From positions 10,602,001 to 10,666,000 of the forward strand of contig JBHGNT010000022.1 of NCBI GenBank assembly GCA_043228905.1: a stretch of DNA of 64,000 bases. Direction: 5' to 3'. The DNA comes from Azolla caroliniana (lineage: Eukaryota > Polypodiophyta). Both the position numbers and the translations under genes were made by a program. This document shows, one piece after another, positions 45,757 through 55,168 of the stretch. Each line of letters opens with the position of its first letter. The stretch's first letter is position 1. Under the pieces are notes generated by a model. It saw only the letters and a list, made by a program, of their open reading frames with translations, did no database searches and had not been told where the DNA came from.

Positions 45757-46920
45757 TCAATACCTGTCTTCGGCTAACATGCCGATGGAGACCAAACTCC
45801 TCTTTAGATCGGGTACGTGCCGAACTCGGTGCAGGGTTATTGTGTTGCCATTTGCCTCCTCGGTTCGGGCTATCTGGCACTCATGCCCGTTTCCCAGCCG
45901 GATTGTGTTGCTAGCGTCAGCTGAATAGTTCGAAAACCACTCGATGTTGGGGGTCACGTGAAATGTGGCATCTTGTGCTCTATAGAGGACTTCTCCGATC
46001 ATCGAATCCTCTAGGGAGAGGATTTCTCCGGATCGGGTGTCAGCAACATCGATCTGATTGTCGACTAGAGAGTTGTCCGAATCAGAATGTTCCTGATTCC
46101 ACTCGGATCGCTGACCACTCTCTTTTCTTTTTATCGATCAGCAATCGGAAATGTTGTGGCCAACTTTCCTGCAATGTGTGCAGTACTCACCTGTTCGGTC
46201 CATTTTCAACTTCGATCGTTGTCGGTTCCCTCTTGTTTTCGATCGGCTATATCGTCGACCGGTTCTGTCGGCTTGTTCTTTCGTTCGACTCTGTCGATCA
46301 AACGACTCGGTCGAGTGATGGGCTTCTGCCGACTCGTCGATGGATAGTCCCATCGATTTTCGCCTGATATCCTCTGTGAGGACTTGGCCGGTTGTTTCGT
46401 ACAAATTCAGGATCGGTCAGCTATTGGCGTATGTCGTACAGAATACCTCCCAACTCTCTGGCAAGCTCGAAAGGAGGGCAAGGGCTTTTGCTTCTTCTTC
46501 GAAGTTGATCCCTTGGGACGAGAGCTCTGACAACACCCGACTGAAGGTGTTGATGTGGGAGGTTGCCGGATCGGTCTCTTTCATCTTCATGTTGAACAAT
46601 TGTTTGATCAATATCAGTTTTGAAGATGAGGACTTCTTCTCATTTACAGCCTGTAATTTCTCCCACAATGAGAACAATGTCGTCTCTCTTACCATGCTGA
46701 AATAGACTTTTTCAGCTAGATGCATTCAGATGATGGAGCGCGCTATTTCGTCCAATGATCTCCACTCTTCTGTTGTCATCGAAGCAGGTTTCTCATTGTG
46801 TCAAATGGCTTCGACCTGCCTTCGGATGATCAGCACATCCTATATCATCTCTTTCCACAAGGCAAAGTTTTTGCCGTCGAACTTTCTGATTTCAACTCCT
46901 GTTCCGGATGTTAAAGCCAT
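45757..46920 (-). pseudogene. Copia-2 Gag and protease
   Basis: Gag starts at ATG 46920-46918 (MALTSGTGVEIRKFDGKNF). It continues with a stop near 46810 and one near 46727, then LWEKLQAVNEKKSSSSK (46725-46417) and a CCHC knuckle (YCTHCRKVGHNISDC, about 46180-46138). The protease region (46002-45757) has QDATFHVTPN, HVPDLKRSLVSIGM; the Asp-Ser-Gly triplet reads Ala-Gln-Asp, so the active site is not intact. Confidence 0.85.
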
Positions 46921-47015
46921 ATTCTATTTGTAGATTTGAGATTTCTGACCTGGTCTTTTCTTTCAACTTTCCTTCTGTTGTCTGTTGCCACCGCATAACG
47001 AAATTGCTCTAATAC

Positions 47016-47027
47016 CACTTGTTGTGC
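47016..47027 (-). other. Primer binding site of copia-2
   Basis: The minus strand reads TGGTATTAGAGC, one base from the initiator-Met site TGGTATCAGAGC, two bases inside the 5' LTR. Confidence 0.85.
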
Positions 47028-47029
47028 GG

Positions 47030-47108
47030 GTGTCAATGTTTATGCGGAAGTGTTTGTTCAGATCATTCGGCTATGAACAACAAACAGCGTAAACCGAAAG
47101 TAGAGAGG
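47030..47108 (-). repeat. Truncated 5' LTR of copia-2
   Basis: 79 bp starting TGTTGTGCGGGTGTC on the plus strand, matching 33766-33844 closely. It stops at GTAGAGAGG, where copia-1 sequence resumes. Confidence 0.85.
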
Positions 47109-47626
47109 CACTTCGAGTATGTGCCTTCGGTTTGGCTCCGGTAATCCTCAACTTGACGGATTCACTGATTCAGATATGTCGACTGGTTCGGATACCAGCC
47201 GGTCTACATCCGGATATGTCATGACTTATGCAGGGGGACCTATATCATGGCAGTCGAGGCTGTAGAAGACGGTTGCATTGGCAACCACGGAGGCAGAGTA
47301 CATCACAACTGTAGAAGCCAGCAAGGAGATAATTTGGATGAAGGATTTCATCGGAGAGGTAGGGATCCAACATGAGGAATACCGGCTCTACTACGATAGT
47401 CAAAGTGCCATCCACCTTGCAAAGAATGCAGCCTACCATTCCCAGAAGAAACATATCCAGCGGAGGTACCACTGGCTCCGAGAGAGAGTAGAAGATCAAG
47501 AGTTCATGGTGACGAAGATCTACATAGAGGAGAACGGGTCGGATATGCTGACCAAGGTGTTGACGACCAACAAGCTGGACGCATACCGAAAGTGAATCGG
47601 GCTGACAAGACATCCCATGCCGTAGT
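47109..47626 (+). pseudogene. Copia-1 RNase H
   Basis: It reads CLRFGSGNPQLDGFTDSD, SGYVMTYAGGPISWQSRL, a stop, then VALATTEAEYITTVEASKE, YYDSQSAIHLAKNAAY and NGSDMLTKVLT. The same text occurs at the C-terminus of copia-3. It ends at the purine tract GAAGGGGGAG before the 3' LTR. Confidence 0.92.
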
Positions 47627-47638
47627 GAAGGGGGAGAT

Positions 47639-48134
47639 TGTTGGGAAATCGGTCTCTTCGGATGGGATTCGATAATGTATAAAGAGGACCCGGTGAGAAG
47701 TGGAAGAGAGCCAGTGAGAACCAAAAGAGAAGACATATCTATAAATATGTTTTGAGTAAGCCTATTGAGGCTAAATAGCCCTAAGTTCAGATAAGTATAA
47801 ATATGACTTAGGGCAATCAATTTATGAGTTGTTGTTGTTGTTGTATAGAAGAGAGCGATAGAGAGGGTGAGAGAGATACAGAGTGAGACTCTGTTGTAAC
47901 CGCCGCCTGGTGAAGAAACCGAGGTCGATGTCATTGCCTACAAGTCTCTAATTGTACCCCTTCTCTTCACAGTAATAGTTCAGAGTCTGTGGGCTCCCGT
48001 GGTTTTTCCCTATTAGGGTTTTCCACGTAAACATCTTGTGTTCATTCTATAGTTCTCATTTCTATGTTCTCCATTCTCATCAAAGTGTTCAAGACTCGGT
48101 TGTGGGCAAGCAATATTCCGCGCTATTCTCATCA
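47639..48134 (+). repeat. 3' LTR of copia-1
   Basis: It starts TGTTGGGAAATCGG after the polypurine tract and ends CTCATCA, followed by the duplication AGAAG. It differs from the 5' LTR at many positions and by indels, including a small insert near 47705 and a loss near 47770. Confidence 0.92.
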
Positions 48135-48173
48135 AGAAGAGACAATGATGAAGAAGATGACGAAGAAGAAGAA
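48135..48173. other. GA-rich flank between copia-1 and gypsy-4
   Basis: It holds the right AGAAG duplication of copia-1 and a GATGAAGAAGATGACGAAG tract. This is what remains of the pre-insertion sequence here. Confidence 0.6.
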
Positions 48174-48366
48174 AACAGTGAAAATACGTCACTATGTGCG
48201 GATCGTGAGACGGAACCGCGGGGGTTCTGGACTAGAAGGATTTAGAGCAACATATACAACACAAGCAAGTTTTAAGCATAAGACAAGTGGGAGAGACAAA
48301 TCATTAGTTTATTGCAAAAGAAAATCGATTCTTTATCATTTCAGAATCGTATTACAATGGGTTGGG

Positions 48367-48981
48367 TGATGGAAATAATCGATCCTTTCCGATCTTCACC
48401 TCTCGGCCACAACCAAGGAACCACACGAATCGTTGTTGCAGAAAATGGGAAACGCAGAAATAATAGATGGACACACGATTTAACGTGGAAAACCCTGTAC
48501 GGGAAAAACCACGGGAGTACAAGACTCCAAACCAAAACTATGCACAGAGAAATATACAATGACGAGCTGCAAGGAGGCGACCTTGAGCTCGCTGTCCTGG
48601 CCACAGGCGGCGGAAATACACAGAGGCGTCTACCTCTTCCTCTCTCGCGCTCTATCTCTCTCTCTCTCACGGCTGCTCTCTCTTCACTCCTCTTGAGTGA
48701 AAAAAACAGAAAAATGAGTAGCAACATAAAACTGTTTGCCCTAAGTCATATTTATACACATATGACTTTCGGGTTATTTACAAATATAGCCACAAGGGCT
48801 CTTGGCAAACATATTCACAAATATGTCCCCGCATCCGGATCTCGCTCCGGGTACATTCATCATCCGGCTCCGTAGCCGGGGTCTTCATCATCCGGCTCCG
48901 TAGCCGGGACCGTAACCGTAACCGTAACCGTAACCGTAACCGTAACTGGACATCCCATTCGGAGGGACCGAAATCCCAACA
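48367..48981 (-). repeat. 3' LTR of copia-3
   Basis: It starts TGATGGAAATAATCG and ends AAATCCCAACA on the plus strand. A (CGTAAC)n run of about six units lies near 48910-48945, and two copies of CATCCGGCTCCGTAGCCGGG precede it. TATAAATA on the element's strand near 48755 is the promoter core. Confidence 0.96.
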
Positions 48982-48991
48982 AACTCCCCCT
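48982..48991 (-). other. Polypurine tract of copia-3
   Basis: The minus strand reads AGGGGGAGTT directly before the 3' LTR and directly after the TGA stop of the polyprotein. Confidence 0.88.
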
Positions 48992-51900
48992 TCACTTCGG
49001 CATGGGATGTCTCTCCAATCCGATCCTCTTCCGGCATGCTTCTAGCTTGTCGGGTGTGAGCACCTTGGTCAGCATATCCGACCCGTTCTCGTCCGTGTGG
49101 ACCTTCGTCAGCACGAACTCCTTGTCTTCTATCCTTTCCCGGATCCAGTGATATCTTCGCTGGATGTGCTTCGTCCGGGAGTGATAGGCCGCGTTCTTCG
49201 CAAGGTGGATTGCACTCTGACTGTCGCAGTAGAGTCGGTACTCCTCCTGCCGGATACCGAGCTCTCTAATGAAGTCCTTCATCCATATTATTTCCTTGCC
49301 GGCTTCAACAGCCGCCATGTACTCCGCCTTCGTGGTTGACAGCGCAACCGTCTTCTGCAGCCTCGACTGCCATGAAACAGCTCCCCCTGCATACGTCATC
49401 ACATACCCTGATGTGGACCGGCTGGTATCAGCATCAGCCGACATATCCGAATCGGTGAAACCGTCGAGTTCGGGCTTACCGGAACCGAATCGGAGGCACA
49501 CGTTTGTCGTGCCCTTCAGGTATCGGAGTATCCACTTGACCGCGTTCCAGTGCTCTTTGCCGGGATTGCTCATGTACCGGCTCACCACTCCGACTGCATA
49601 TCCTATGTCCGGTCTTGTACACACCATTGCGTACATCAAGCTTCCGACGGCAGAGGCATATGGTACTTTCATCATGTCCTCCTTCTCAGCCTTTGTCTTG
49701 GGGCTTTGCTTGCTGGACAGCTTGCAGTTTGCCGGGAGGGTTGACCCGACCGGTCTCGCTTCCGACATGTTGAACCGGTGAAGCACCTTTGTCACGTACT
49801 TCTCCTGTGACAGCCACAACTGCTTCTTCTTCCGGTCCCGGATGATGTGCATCCCTAGTATTTGCCTCGCCGGACCCAAGTCCTTCATTGAGAAGGTTCG
49901 GTGAAGAGCCTTCTTCAGCATCCGTATCTTGACCTGGTCCCGTCCGACGATCAACATGTCGTCCACGTACAGGAGGAGTATTAGAAAGTCTCCTCCTTCG
50001 AACTTCTTCACAAACACGCAGTGGTCGGACTGCGTTTTGAGGTACCCTTCGTCGGTCATGAAGGAGTCGAACTTCCGGTACCATTGCCGGGGAGCCTGCT
50101 TCAGTCCGTAAAGGCTCTTCTTCAACCGGCATACCAGGTGCTCCTTCCCTTTCTTCTCGAATCCTTCCGGTTGCTGCATGTAGATCTCTTCTTCGAGGTC
50201 ACCGTGAAGGAATGCCGTCTTCACGTCCATCTGTTCTATCTCGAGGTCCATGCTTGCCGCTATGCTCAGCACCGTCCGGATGGAGGTCATCTTCACTACC
50301 GGGGCAAATATCTCGTCGAAGTCGACGCCCTTCTTCTGCTGAAACCCCTTCACCACGATCCTGGCTTTGTATCTCGGGGGGTTTCCGGCATCTCCCGGTT
50401 TCAGCTTGAACACCCACTTGTTTCGAAGTGCCCGCTTTCCTTTTGGCAACTCCACAAGTTCATATGTGTGGTTCTCATGCAGGGAATCCATCTCGTCCTG
50501 CATGGCACTCAACCACCTGCGGCTCTGGGTGTCATTCTTTGCTTCTTCAAAGCTCTCCGGCTCCCCTTCATCGGTTAGCAGCACGTGCTCTGGTTCCGGA
50601 AATCTCCGGGGGGCCCTTCTCTCTCTTAGAGGATATCTCCGTTCCGGAGCTTCGGTAACCGGTTCTTCCAATTCTTCTTCATCCGAATCCATTTCGGGAT
50701 CGGGGCCGGTTCCGGTATCATTTTCATCTTCTTCGGCCGGTTCTGTTTCTTTACCGTCTTCGGCCGGATCCTCGAGTGCTAACCGGTCCCTTGCCGGTCG
50801 GGACTGCTCCTCGTAGAGTTGATCCTCACCGGTCGACTTGGAGCTCTTCATCTTCTTCTCCGACTCCCAGTCGGCGAGTGTCTTGTTCTCCATGAAGATG
50901 ATATCACGACTCCGGAATATCTTCTTGTCGACCGGGTCCCATACTCGGTAGCCGAACTCGTCATCGCCGTAACCGAGGAATATGCATGGCCAGGTCTTTG
51001 GATCTAGCTTTCCTCTCCGGTCCTTAGCCACATGCACATATGCGAGACACCCGAACACCTTCAGATGCCGGTAGGATACTTCCCTACCGGTCCACACTCT
51101 CTGCGGTGTGTCTCCGTCCAAAGGTACTGAGGGTGATCTGTTTATCACGTATGTCGCCGTCGACATTGCCTCAACCCAAAACCCCTTGGGTAATTTCGCA
51201 TGCGCCAGCATACTCCGGACCCTCTCCATTATGGTCCGGTTCATCCTCTCGGCCAACCCGTTCAGTTCCGGCGTCTTCGGCACAGTAAACTCGAGCCGGA
51301 TTCCCTTCGAGCGACAGTACTCCGCGAACTGCCCCCGGTATTCCCCTCCGTTATCCGCTCGTATCGCTTTCAGCTTCTTGCCGGATTCCCTTTCCACTCT
51401 CGCGTGGAGTTCTTTGAAGACGCACAACACTTGGTCCTTTGTCTTCAACGGTGCCGTCCACAGCTTCCGGCTGTGATCATCAATGAATGTCACGAAGTAC
51501 TGGGCTCCGCCATGTGACTTCGTTTCTACTTGACACACGTCAGTGTGCACCAACTCCAATGGTGCGCTTCGTCTCGTCGGTGGCCTTGAGTGGAAGGAGG
51601 TTCGGTTCTGTTTACCGGCCAGGCAATCGGTGCACTTCTCCAGGTGCACATGCTTCACTGGAATAAGGTTGTCTTCTGCAAGCCTCTTCATCCCCTTCTC
51701 ACTCATGTGACACAGTCTCTTGTGCCACAACTCGCCGGCAGTATCGGCTGCCACGTTCAGCTCCTCCGGACATAGCCGGGAATTCATGAGGTACAGTGTG
51801 TTGATCTTCCGGGCCCGAGCCACTATCAGGCTCCCTTTGCTGAACTTCATGACGCCGTTCCGGATGCTACCCGTGTAGCCTTCATCGTCTAGCCTCCCGG

Positions 51901-53065
51901 CCGAAATCAGGTTCAATCGAACCTCCGGAACGTGTCGGACATCCTTCAGCAGCATCTTGCATCCGGTTGATGTCATCAGCCACACGTCTCCCATGCCGGC
52001 AATCCGGCATGTACCTTCATTTCCCATCCGGACACAGCCGTGCTCACCGGCTGTGTAGGATGAGAAGTATTTCTTCTCCGGGGTCAGGTGGAACGACGCT
52101 CCGGAATCGACCACCCAAGTCATCTCTTCACCGGCAAGGTTCAGCTCCGTCTCTTCGGTAATGAGCATTATCTCTTCTTCACTTGCCGCGAGTGCCATCG
52201 TTCCTTTCCGGTCCTGCCCTCGCCGATCCGGACCTCTCCGGTCCGTGGCTCCCCGGTATGCACCGCTTCTCTCCGGTGACTTCTTCGAATCGGTGTCGTC
52301 GGCTCCGTTGTCCTTTCGGTAATGCCGACAATTCTTCCGGAAGTGCCCCGACTTCCCACAGTGGAAGCATGTGGGTCTTCCTCTTGACTGCGACCGGGTC
52401 CCCGACTTCTCCCGTCTTTGCGGACTCCGGTTCCAGTGTCTTCCCCGTTCCGATTCGGTAAGCAGCGCCTTCGAGTCGGAGGCCGGTTCTTTATCTCTCC
52501 GACACGCTTCTTCGTTCAAAATACTTGTCTTTACCGTTTGTAGGGACAAGTTATCTTTCGTGCAGGAGGTGCTGAGAGTCACCACCAGGTTCTCCCAGCT
52601 TTCCGGCAATGTACACATCAGGATGATGGCTTGCATTGCATCCTCCAACGGGAACTTGATCGCCGCAAGCTGGTTCACGAATCCCATGAACGTGCTTACG
52701 TGTTCCACCATACTCTCGCCGTCCCGGTACTTGAGGTTCACTATCTTCCTCATCAGGGAGGTCCGGTTCAACGCATTCTTCCTCTCGTAGAGGCCCGACA
52801 GCTTCCGCCACATCTCATATGCGTTGGTGTCGTTCGCCACATGTTGTAGAACGCTCACGTCGACGTATTGCCGAATGGTTGCAACGGCTTTCCGGTTCAG
52901 AAGCCTCCATTCCGACTCAAGTACCCCCTTCGGTATTTCCGACCTGTCAATCGGTTCGTACAGGTCCCGAACAATCAGAAGATCCTCCATCTTGATCTTC
53001 CAGTCGGCGTAATTCTGCGCATTCAGCACCATCATCCCCGGCTGCCCGCTGCCGCCGCCATCCAT
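48992..53065 (-). CDS. Copia-3 Gag-Pol polyprotein, intact, 1357 aa
   Basis: The start is the ATG at 53065 (MDGGGSGQ), just inside the primer site; an upstream extension of the frame runs into the LTR and is not used. Gag: residues 1-330 with CCHC knuckle CFHCGKSGHFRKNC (233-246). Protease: WVVDSGASFHLT with Asp 320. Pre-integrase HHCC: His 448/453, Cys 478/481. Integrase DDE: Asp 509 (VHTDV), Asp 571 (RADNGGEY), Glu 606 (LAERMNR). RT: FLHGDLEEEIYMQQPEGF and YVDD at 1033-1036. RNase H fills the C-terminus (GFTDSDMSAD, YCDSQSAIHL, GSDMLTKVL). All catalytic residues are present and there are no stops. It served as reference for dating and reading copia-1. Confidence 0.97.
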   Translation of the reverse strand: MDGGGSGQPGMMVLNAQNYADWKIKMEDLLIVRDLYEPIDRSEIPKGVLESEWRLLNRKAVATIRQYVDVSVLQHVANDTNAYEMWRKLSGLYERKNALNRTSLMRKIVNLKYRDGESMVEHVSTFMGFVNQLAAIKFPLEDAMQAIILMCTLPESWENLVVTLSTSCTKDNLSLQTVKTSILNEEACRRDKEPASDSKALLTESERGRHWNRSPQRREKSGTRSQSRGRPTCFHCGKSGHFRKNCRHYRKDNGADDTDSKKSPERSGAYRGATDRRGPDRRGQDRKGTMALAASEEEIMLITEETELNLAGEEMTWVVDSGASFHLTPEKKYFSSYTAGEHGCVRMGNEGTCRIAGMGDVWLMTSTGCKMLLKDVRHVPEVRLNLISAGRLDDEGYTGSIRNGVMKFSKGSLIVARARKINTLYLMNSRLCPEELNVAADTAGELWHKRLCHMSEKGMKRLAEDNLIPVKHVHLEKCTDCLAGKQNRTSFHSRPPTRRSAPLELVHTDVCQVETKSHGGAQYFVTFIDDHSRKLWTAPLKTKDQVLCVFKELHARVERESGKKLKAIRADNGGEYRGQFAEYCRSKGIRLEFTVPKTPELNGLAERMNRTIMERVRSMLAHAKLPKGFWVEAMSTATYVINRSPSVPLDGDTPQRVWTGREVSYRHLKVFGCLAYVHVAKDRRGKLDPKTWPCIFLGYGDDEFGYRVWDPVDKKIFRSRDIIFMENKTLADWESEKKMKSSKSTGEDQLYEEQSRPARDRLALEDPAEDGKETEPAEEDENDTGTGPDPEMDSDEEELEEPVTEAPERRYPLRERRAPRRFPEPEHVLLTDEGEPESFEEAKNDTQSRRWLSAMQDEMDSLHENHTYELVELPKGKRALRNKWVFKLKPGDAGNPPRYKARIVVKGFQQKKGVDFDEIFAPVVKMTSIRTVLSIAASMDLEIEQMDVKTAFLHGDLEEEIYMQQPEGFEKKGKEHLVCRLKKSLYGLKQAPRQWYRKFDSFMTDEGYLKTQSDHCVFVKKFEGGDFLILLLYVDDMLIVGRDQVKIRMLKKALHRTFSMKDLGPARQILGMHIIRDRKKKQLWLSQEKYVTKVLHRFNMSEARPVGSTLPANCKLSSKQSPKTKAEKEDMMKVPYASAVGSLMYAMVCTRPDIGYAVGVVSRYMSNPGKEHWNAVKWILRYLKGTTNVCLRFGSGKPELDGFTDSDMSADADTSRSTSGYVMTYAGGAVSWQSRLQKTVALSTTKAEYMAAVEAGKEIIWMKDFIRELGIRQEEYRLYCDSQSAIHLAKNAAYHSRTKHIQRRYHWIRERIEDKEFVLTKVHTDENGSDMLTKVLTPDKLEACRKRIGLERHPMPK

Positions 53066-53080
53066 TTTCTGCAGCAGTTC

Positions 53081-53092
53081 GCTCTGATACCA
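53081..53092 (-). other. Primer binding site of copia-3 (initiator-Met tRNA)
   Basis: The minus strand reads TGGTATCAGAGC, the standard plant copia site, three bases inside the 5' LTR. Confidence 0.95.
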
Positions 53093-53095
53093 AAT

Positions 53096-53704
53096 TGATG
53101 GAAATAATCGATCCTTTCCGATCTTCACCTCTCGTCCACAACCAAGGAACCACACGAATCGTTGTTGCAGAAAATGGGAAACGCAGAAATAATAGATGGA
53201 CACACGATTTAACGTGGAAAACCCTGTACGGGAAAAACCACGGGAGTACAAGACTCCAAACCAAAACTATGCACAGAGAAATATACAATGACGAGCTGCA
53301 AGGCGACGACCTTGAGCTCGCTGTCCTGGCCACAGGCGGCGGAAATACACAGAGGCGTCTACCTCTTCCTCTCTCGCGCTCTATCTCTCTCTCTCTCACG
53401 GCTGCTCTCTCTTCACTCCTCTTGAGTGAAAAAAACAGAAAAATGAGTAGCAACATAAAACTGTTTGCCCTAAGTCATATTTATACACATATGACTTTCG
53501 GGTTATTTACAAATATAGCCACAAGGGCCCTTGGCAAACATATTCACAAATATGTCCCCGCATCCGGATCTCGCTCCGGGTACATTCATCATCCGGCTCC
53601 GTAGCCGGGGTCTTCATCATCCGGCTCCGTAGCCGGGACCGTAACCGTAACTGTAACCGTAACCGTAACCGGACATCCCATTCGGAGGGACCGAAATCCC
53701 AACA
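53096..53704 (-). repeat. 5' LTR of copia-3
   Basis: Near-identical partner of 48367-48981. It has one unit fewer in the CGTAAC run and single-base changes such as CTCGTCC for CTCGGCC. TATAAATA on the element's strand lies near 53482. Confidence 0.96.
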
Positions 53705-53959
53705 TTGGGTATGGAAATGAGAGATTAATTTTTCAAAGAAAGGAGCCAACAACCATGCAAAGAGTGGTCTGATATGAATACCACAGATAATTTTTGACAA
53801 GAAAGATCAAGTAAACAAAGCTAAGAGTTTGATATCAATATGTGAGATAATTTGTTTCTTGAATCCGAGAGGGAAGAAGAAGGAAGGAAAAAAAAAAACT
53901 AGGAGGGAAAAAATGGGACATATATCGAGCTCCTCGTTGCACCTCCTCCCCAATGTTAC

Positions 53960-54120
53960 TTTGCATGCCCACTTTTAGTTGGATGGCCTCTACTTTTAGT
54001 TGCATGGCCTCTGCTTTTAGTTGCATGGCGTCTGCTTTTAGTTGCATGCTTCCATTTTTAGATGCATGCCTTTTACTTTTAGTTGCATGACCTTGGCTTT
54101 TGGTTGCATGCGATTGTCTG
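53960..54120 (+). repeat. Tandem repeat in gypsy-4 LTR, CTTTTAGTTGCATGGCCT-type units
   Basis: About seven copies of TTTTAGTTGCATG(G/C) and variants follow one another at roughly 20-bp steps. The right LTR holds fewer copies (61255-61350). Confidence 0.85.
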
Positions 54121-54169
54121 TATAATTTGGCCAAATGACACAATCATCCATAAAGTTTAGCCCGTGCGC

Positions 54170-54735
54170 AATCCGTACGTGCGTCGCAACCAAACCGTAG
54201 ACTCGTCCGCGCGCAAAAGTCTCGACCTCATAGTAGTGTACGCATCCACGCATGCGCATGTCCCGACCACGCCGTAGTGTATGCATCCATGCGCGCGCGC
54301 TTCCAACCTGCACCATATACGCATCCGCGCGCAAAAGTCTCAACCGCATTGTAGTGTACGCATCCACGCATGCGCACACACGCGTCCGCGCGCTCGTTCG
54401 CACATACACATCCATCTAAAACGTCCACACGTATGCCCGCCGTAGTGTATGCATCCATGCGCGAGCGCTTCCAACCTGCACCATATACGCATCCGCGCGC
54501 AAACATCTCAACCGCACTGTAGTGTACGCATCCACGCATGCGCACACACGCGTCCGCGCGCTCGTCCGCACATACACATCTGTCTGAAACGTCCACACGT
54601 ACGCCCAAAAACGTCCACACGTACATCCGAAGACGTCCATGCGCGCGTACGTCCGAAAACGTCCATGCGGCCATGCACACGCGTGTACGCTCGAAGTGTT
54701 TCGTGCATACACGCGTATGCCCGAAGTGTGCACAC
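54170..54735. repeat. GC-rich alternating purine-pyrimidine repeat in gypsy-4 LTR
   Basis: The stretch is dominated by CGCATGCGCACACACGCG, TCCGCGCGCTCG and TACGCATCCACGCATGCG strings. A segment starting GCCGTAGTGTATGCATCCAT is present twice (54271 and 54439, period 168 bp), while the right LTR has one copy (about 61515). Long frames here on both strands are a by-product of the composition, not genes. Such text favours Z-DNA or hairpins. Confidence 0.85.
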
Positions 54736-55042
54736 CACATAGTATAGCCCAAGTCACCTTGAACATTCTATGCTCCACACATTGATAAAATGAATATGTT
54801 TTGGTTTCCTATATATATTCTAGGTTCCAATGTTGTCCTATCTATGTGGGATATCCCACAGTTTTGTCTTGTCTTTTCTTTTTCTTCAAACTTCACACTC
54901 ACATAGCTTGATACTTGTTTATCCGTTTTATGCGTAGTAAAATACGCTATGAAACTCTTGAAGACATCTATCTATATGAATACATTAAGCTAATCTTAAA
55001 TAAATTTTTTACAAGTTTTCATATCGTGTGTGAAAAACCACA

Positions 55043-55168
55043 TGACATTCACCCCCACCAAACCTACACATCCACCGGTATGTGCCAATTGTGGTGAGGT
55101 TCCCTGTTTTTTTTAATTACTCTTCTTCAACCTCGATGTTCGAGGATACATCATCTAGATCTTCGATC
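55043..55168 (-). other. Polypurine-tract region of gypsy-4
   Basis: Just inside the 3' LTR the minus strand reads GGTTTGGTGGGGGTGAATG, a plausible polypurine tract. The remainder is the untranslated 3' end of pol. Confidence 0.55.

Larger units (their letters stand above)
33766..47108 (-). mobile_element. Ty1/copia element copia-2, split by gypsy-3
   Basis: Minus-strand element lying in copia-1. Its 3' LTR is whole (33766-34060); the 5' LTR is cut after 79 bp (47030-47108). Internal order on the minus strand: primer site, gag (from 46920), protease, integrase, RT; gypsy-3 sits in the RT. Where the 5' LTR is cut, copia-1 sequence also lacks about 170 bp, so one deletion probably removed the end of copia-2, its target duplication and part of copia-1. 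Confidence 0.88.
20452..48134 (+). mobile_element. Ty1/copia element copia-1, split by nested insertions
   Basis: Two LTRs (20452-20937, 47639-48134) are flanked by the 5-bp duplication AGAAG (20447-20451 and 48135-48139), so all DNA between them arrived inside copia-1. The element's own sequence is 20452-23780, 33251-33765 and 47109-48134, all plus strand, in the order gag, protease, integrase, RT, RNase H. The inserts are a TIR transposon (23781-33250) and copia-2 (33766-47108). About 170 bp of coding sequence (between the RT and RNase H parts, judged against copia-3) is missing at the copia-2 junction. LTRs differ at many positions, so the element is clearly older than copia-3. Confidence 0.93.
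48367..53704 (-). mobile_element. Intact young Ty1/copia element copia-3
   Basis: 5,338 bp with TSD TTGGG (48362-48366 and 53705-53709) inside the gypsy-4 LTR. The LTRs are 48367-48981 and 53096-53704; they differ by about six substitutions and one 6-bp repeat unit. The primer site, polypurine tract and a single uninterrupted gag-pol frame are all present. Structurally it is a complete, possibly autonomous element. Confidence 0.97.
48174..55042 (-). repeat. 3' LTR of gypsy-4, split by copia-3
   Basis: The LTR bases are 48174-48366 and 53710-55042, about 1.5 kb in all. The left bit matches 60805-61000 (TGCGGATCGTGAGAC, GGTTCTGGACTAGAAGG); the right bit resumes with TATGGAAATGAGAG exactly as at 61000. 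It is longer than the 5' LTR mainly because of a tandem duplication in the GC-rich part. Confidence 0.9.

Noticed and set aside
53065-53251. Extended start of the copia-3 polyprotein (62 extra residues)
   Set aside because: The extra part reads through the primer binding site and LTR; the ATG at 53065 begins the conserved Gag.
54038-54778. Long overlapping frames on both strands (Arg/Cys/His-rich)
   Set aside because: They are produced by the CG/CA alternating repeat of the gypsy-4 LTR and differ between the two LTR copies; no domain is seen. The same holds for 61374-61796.
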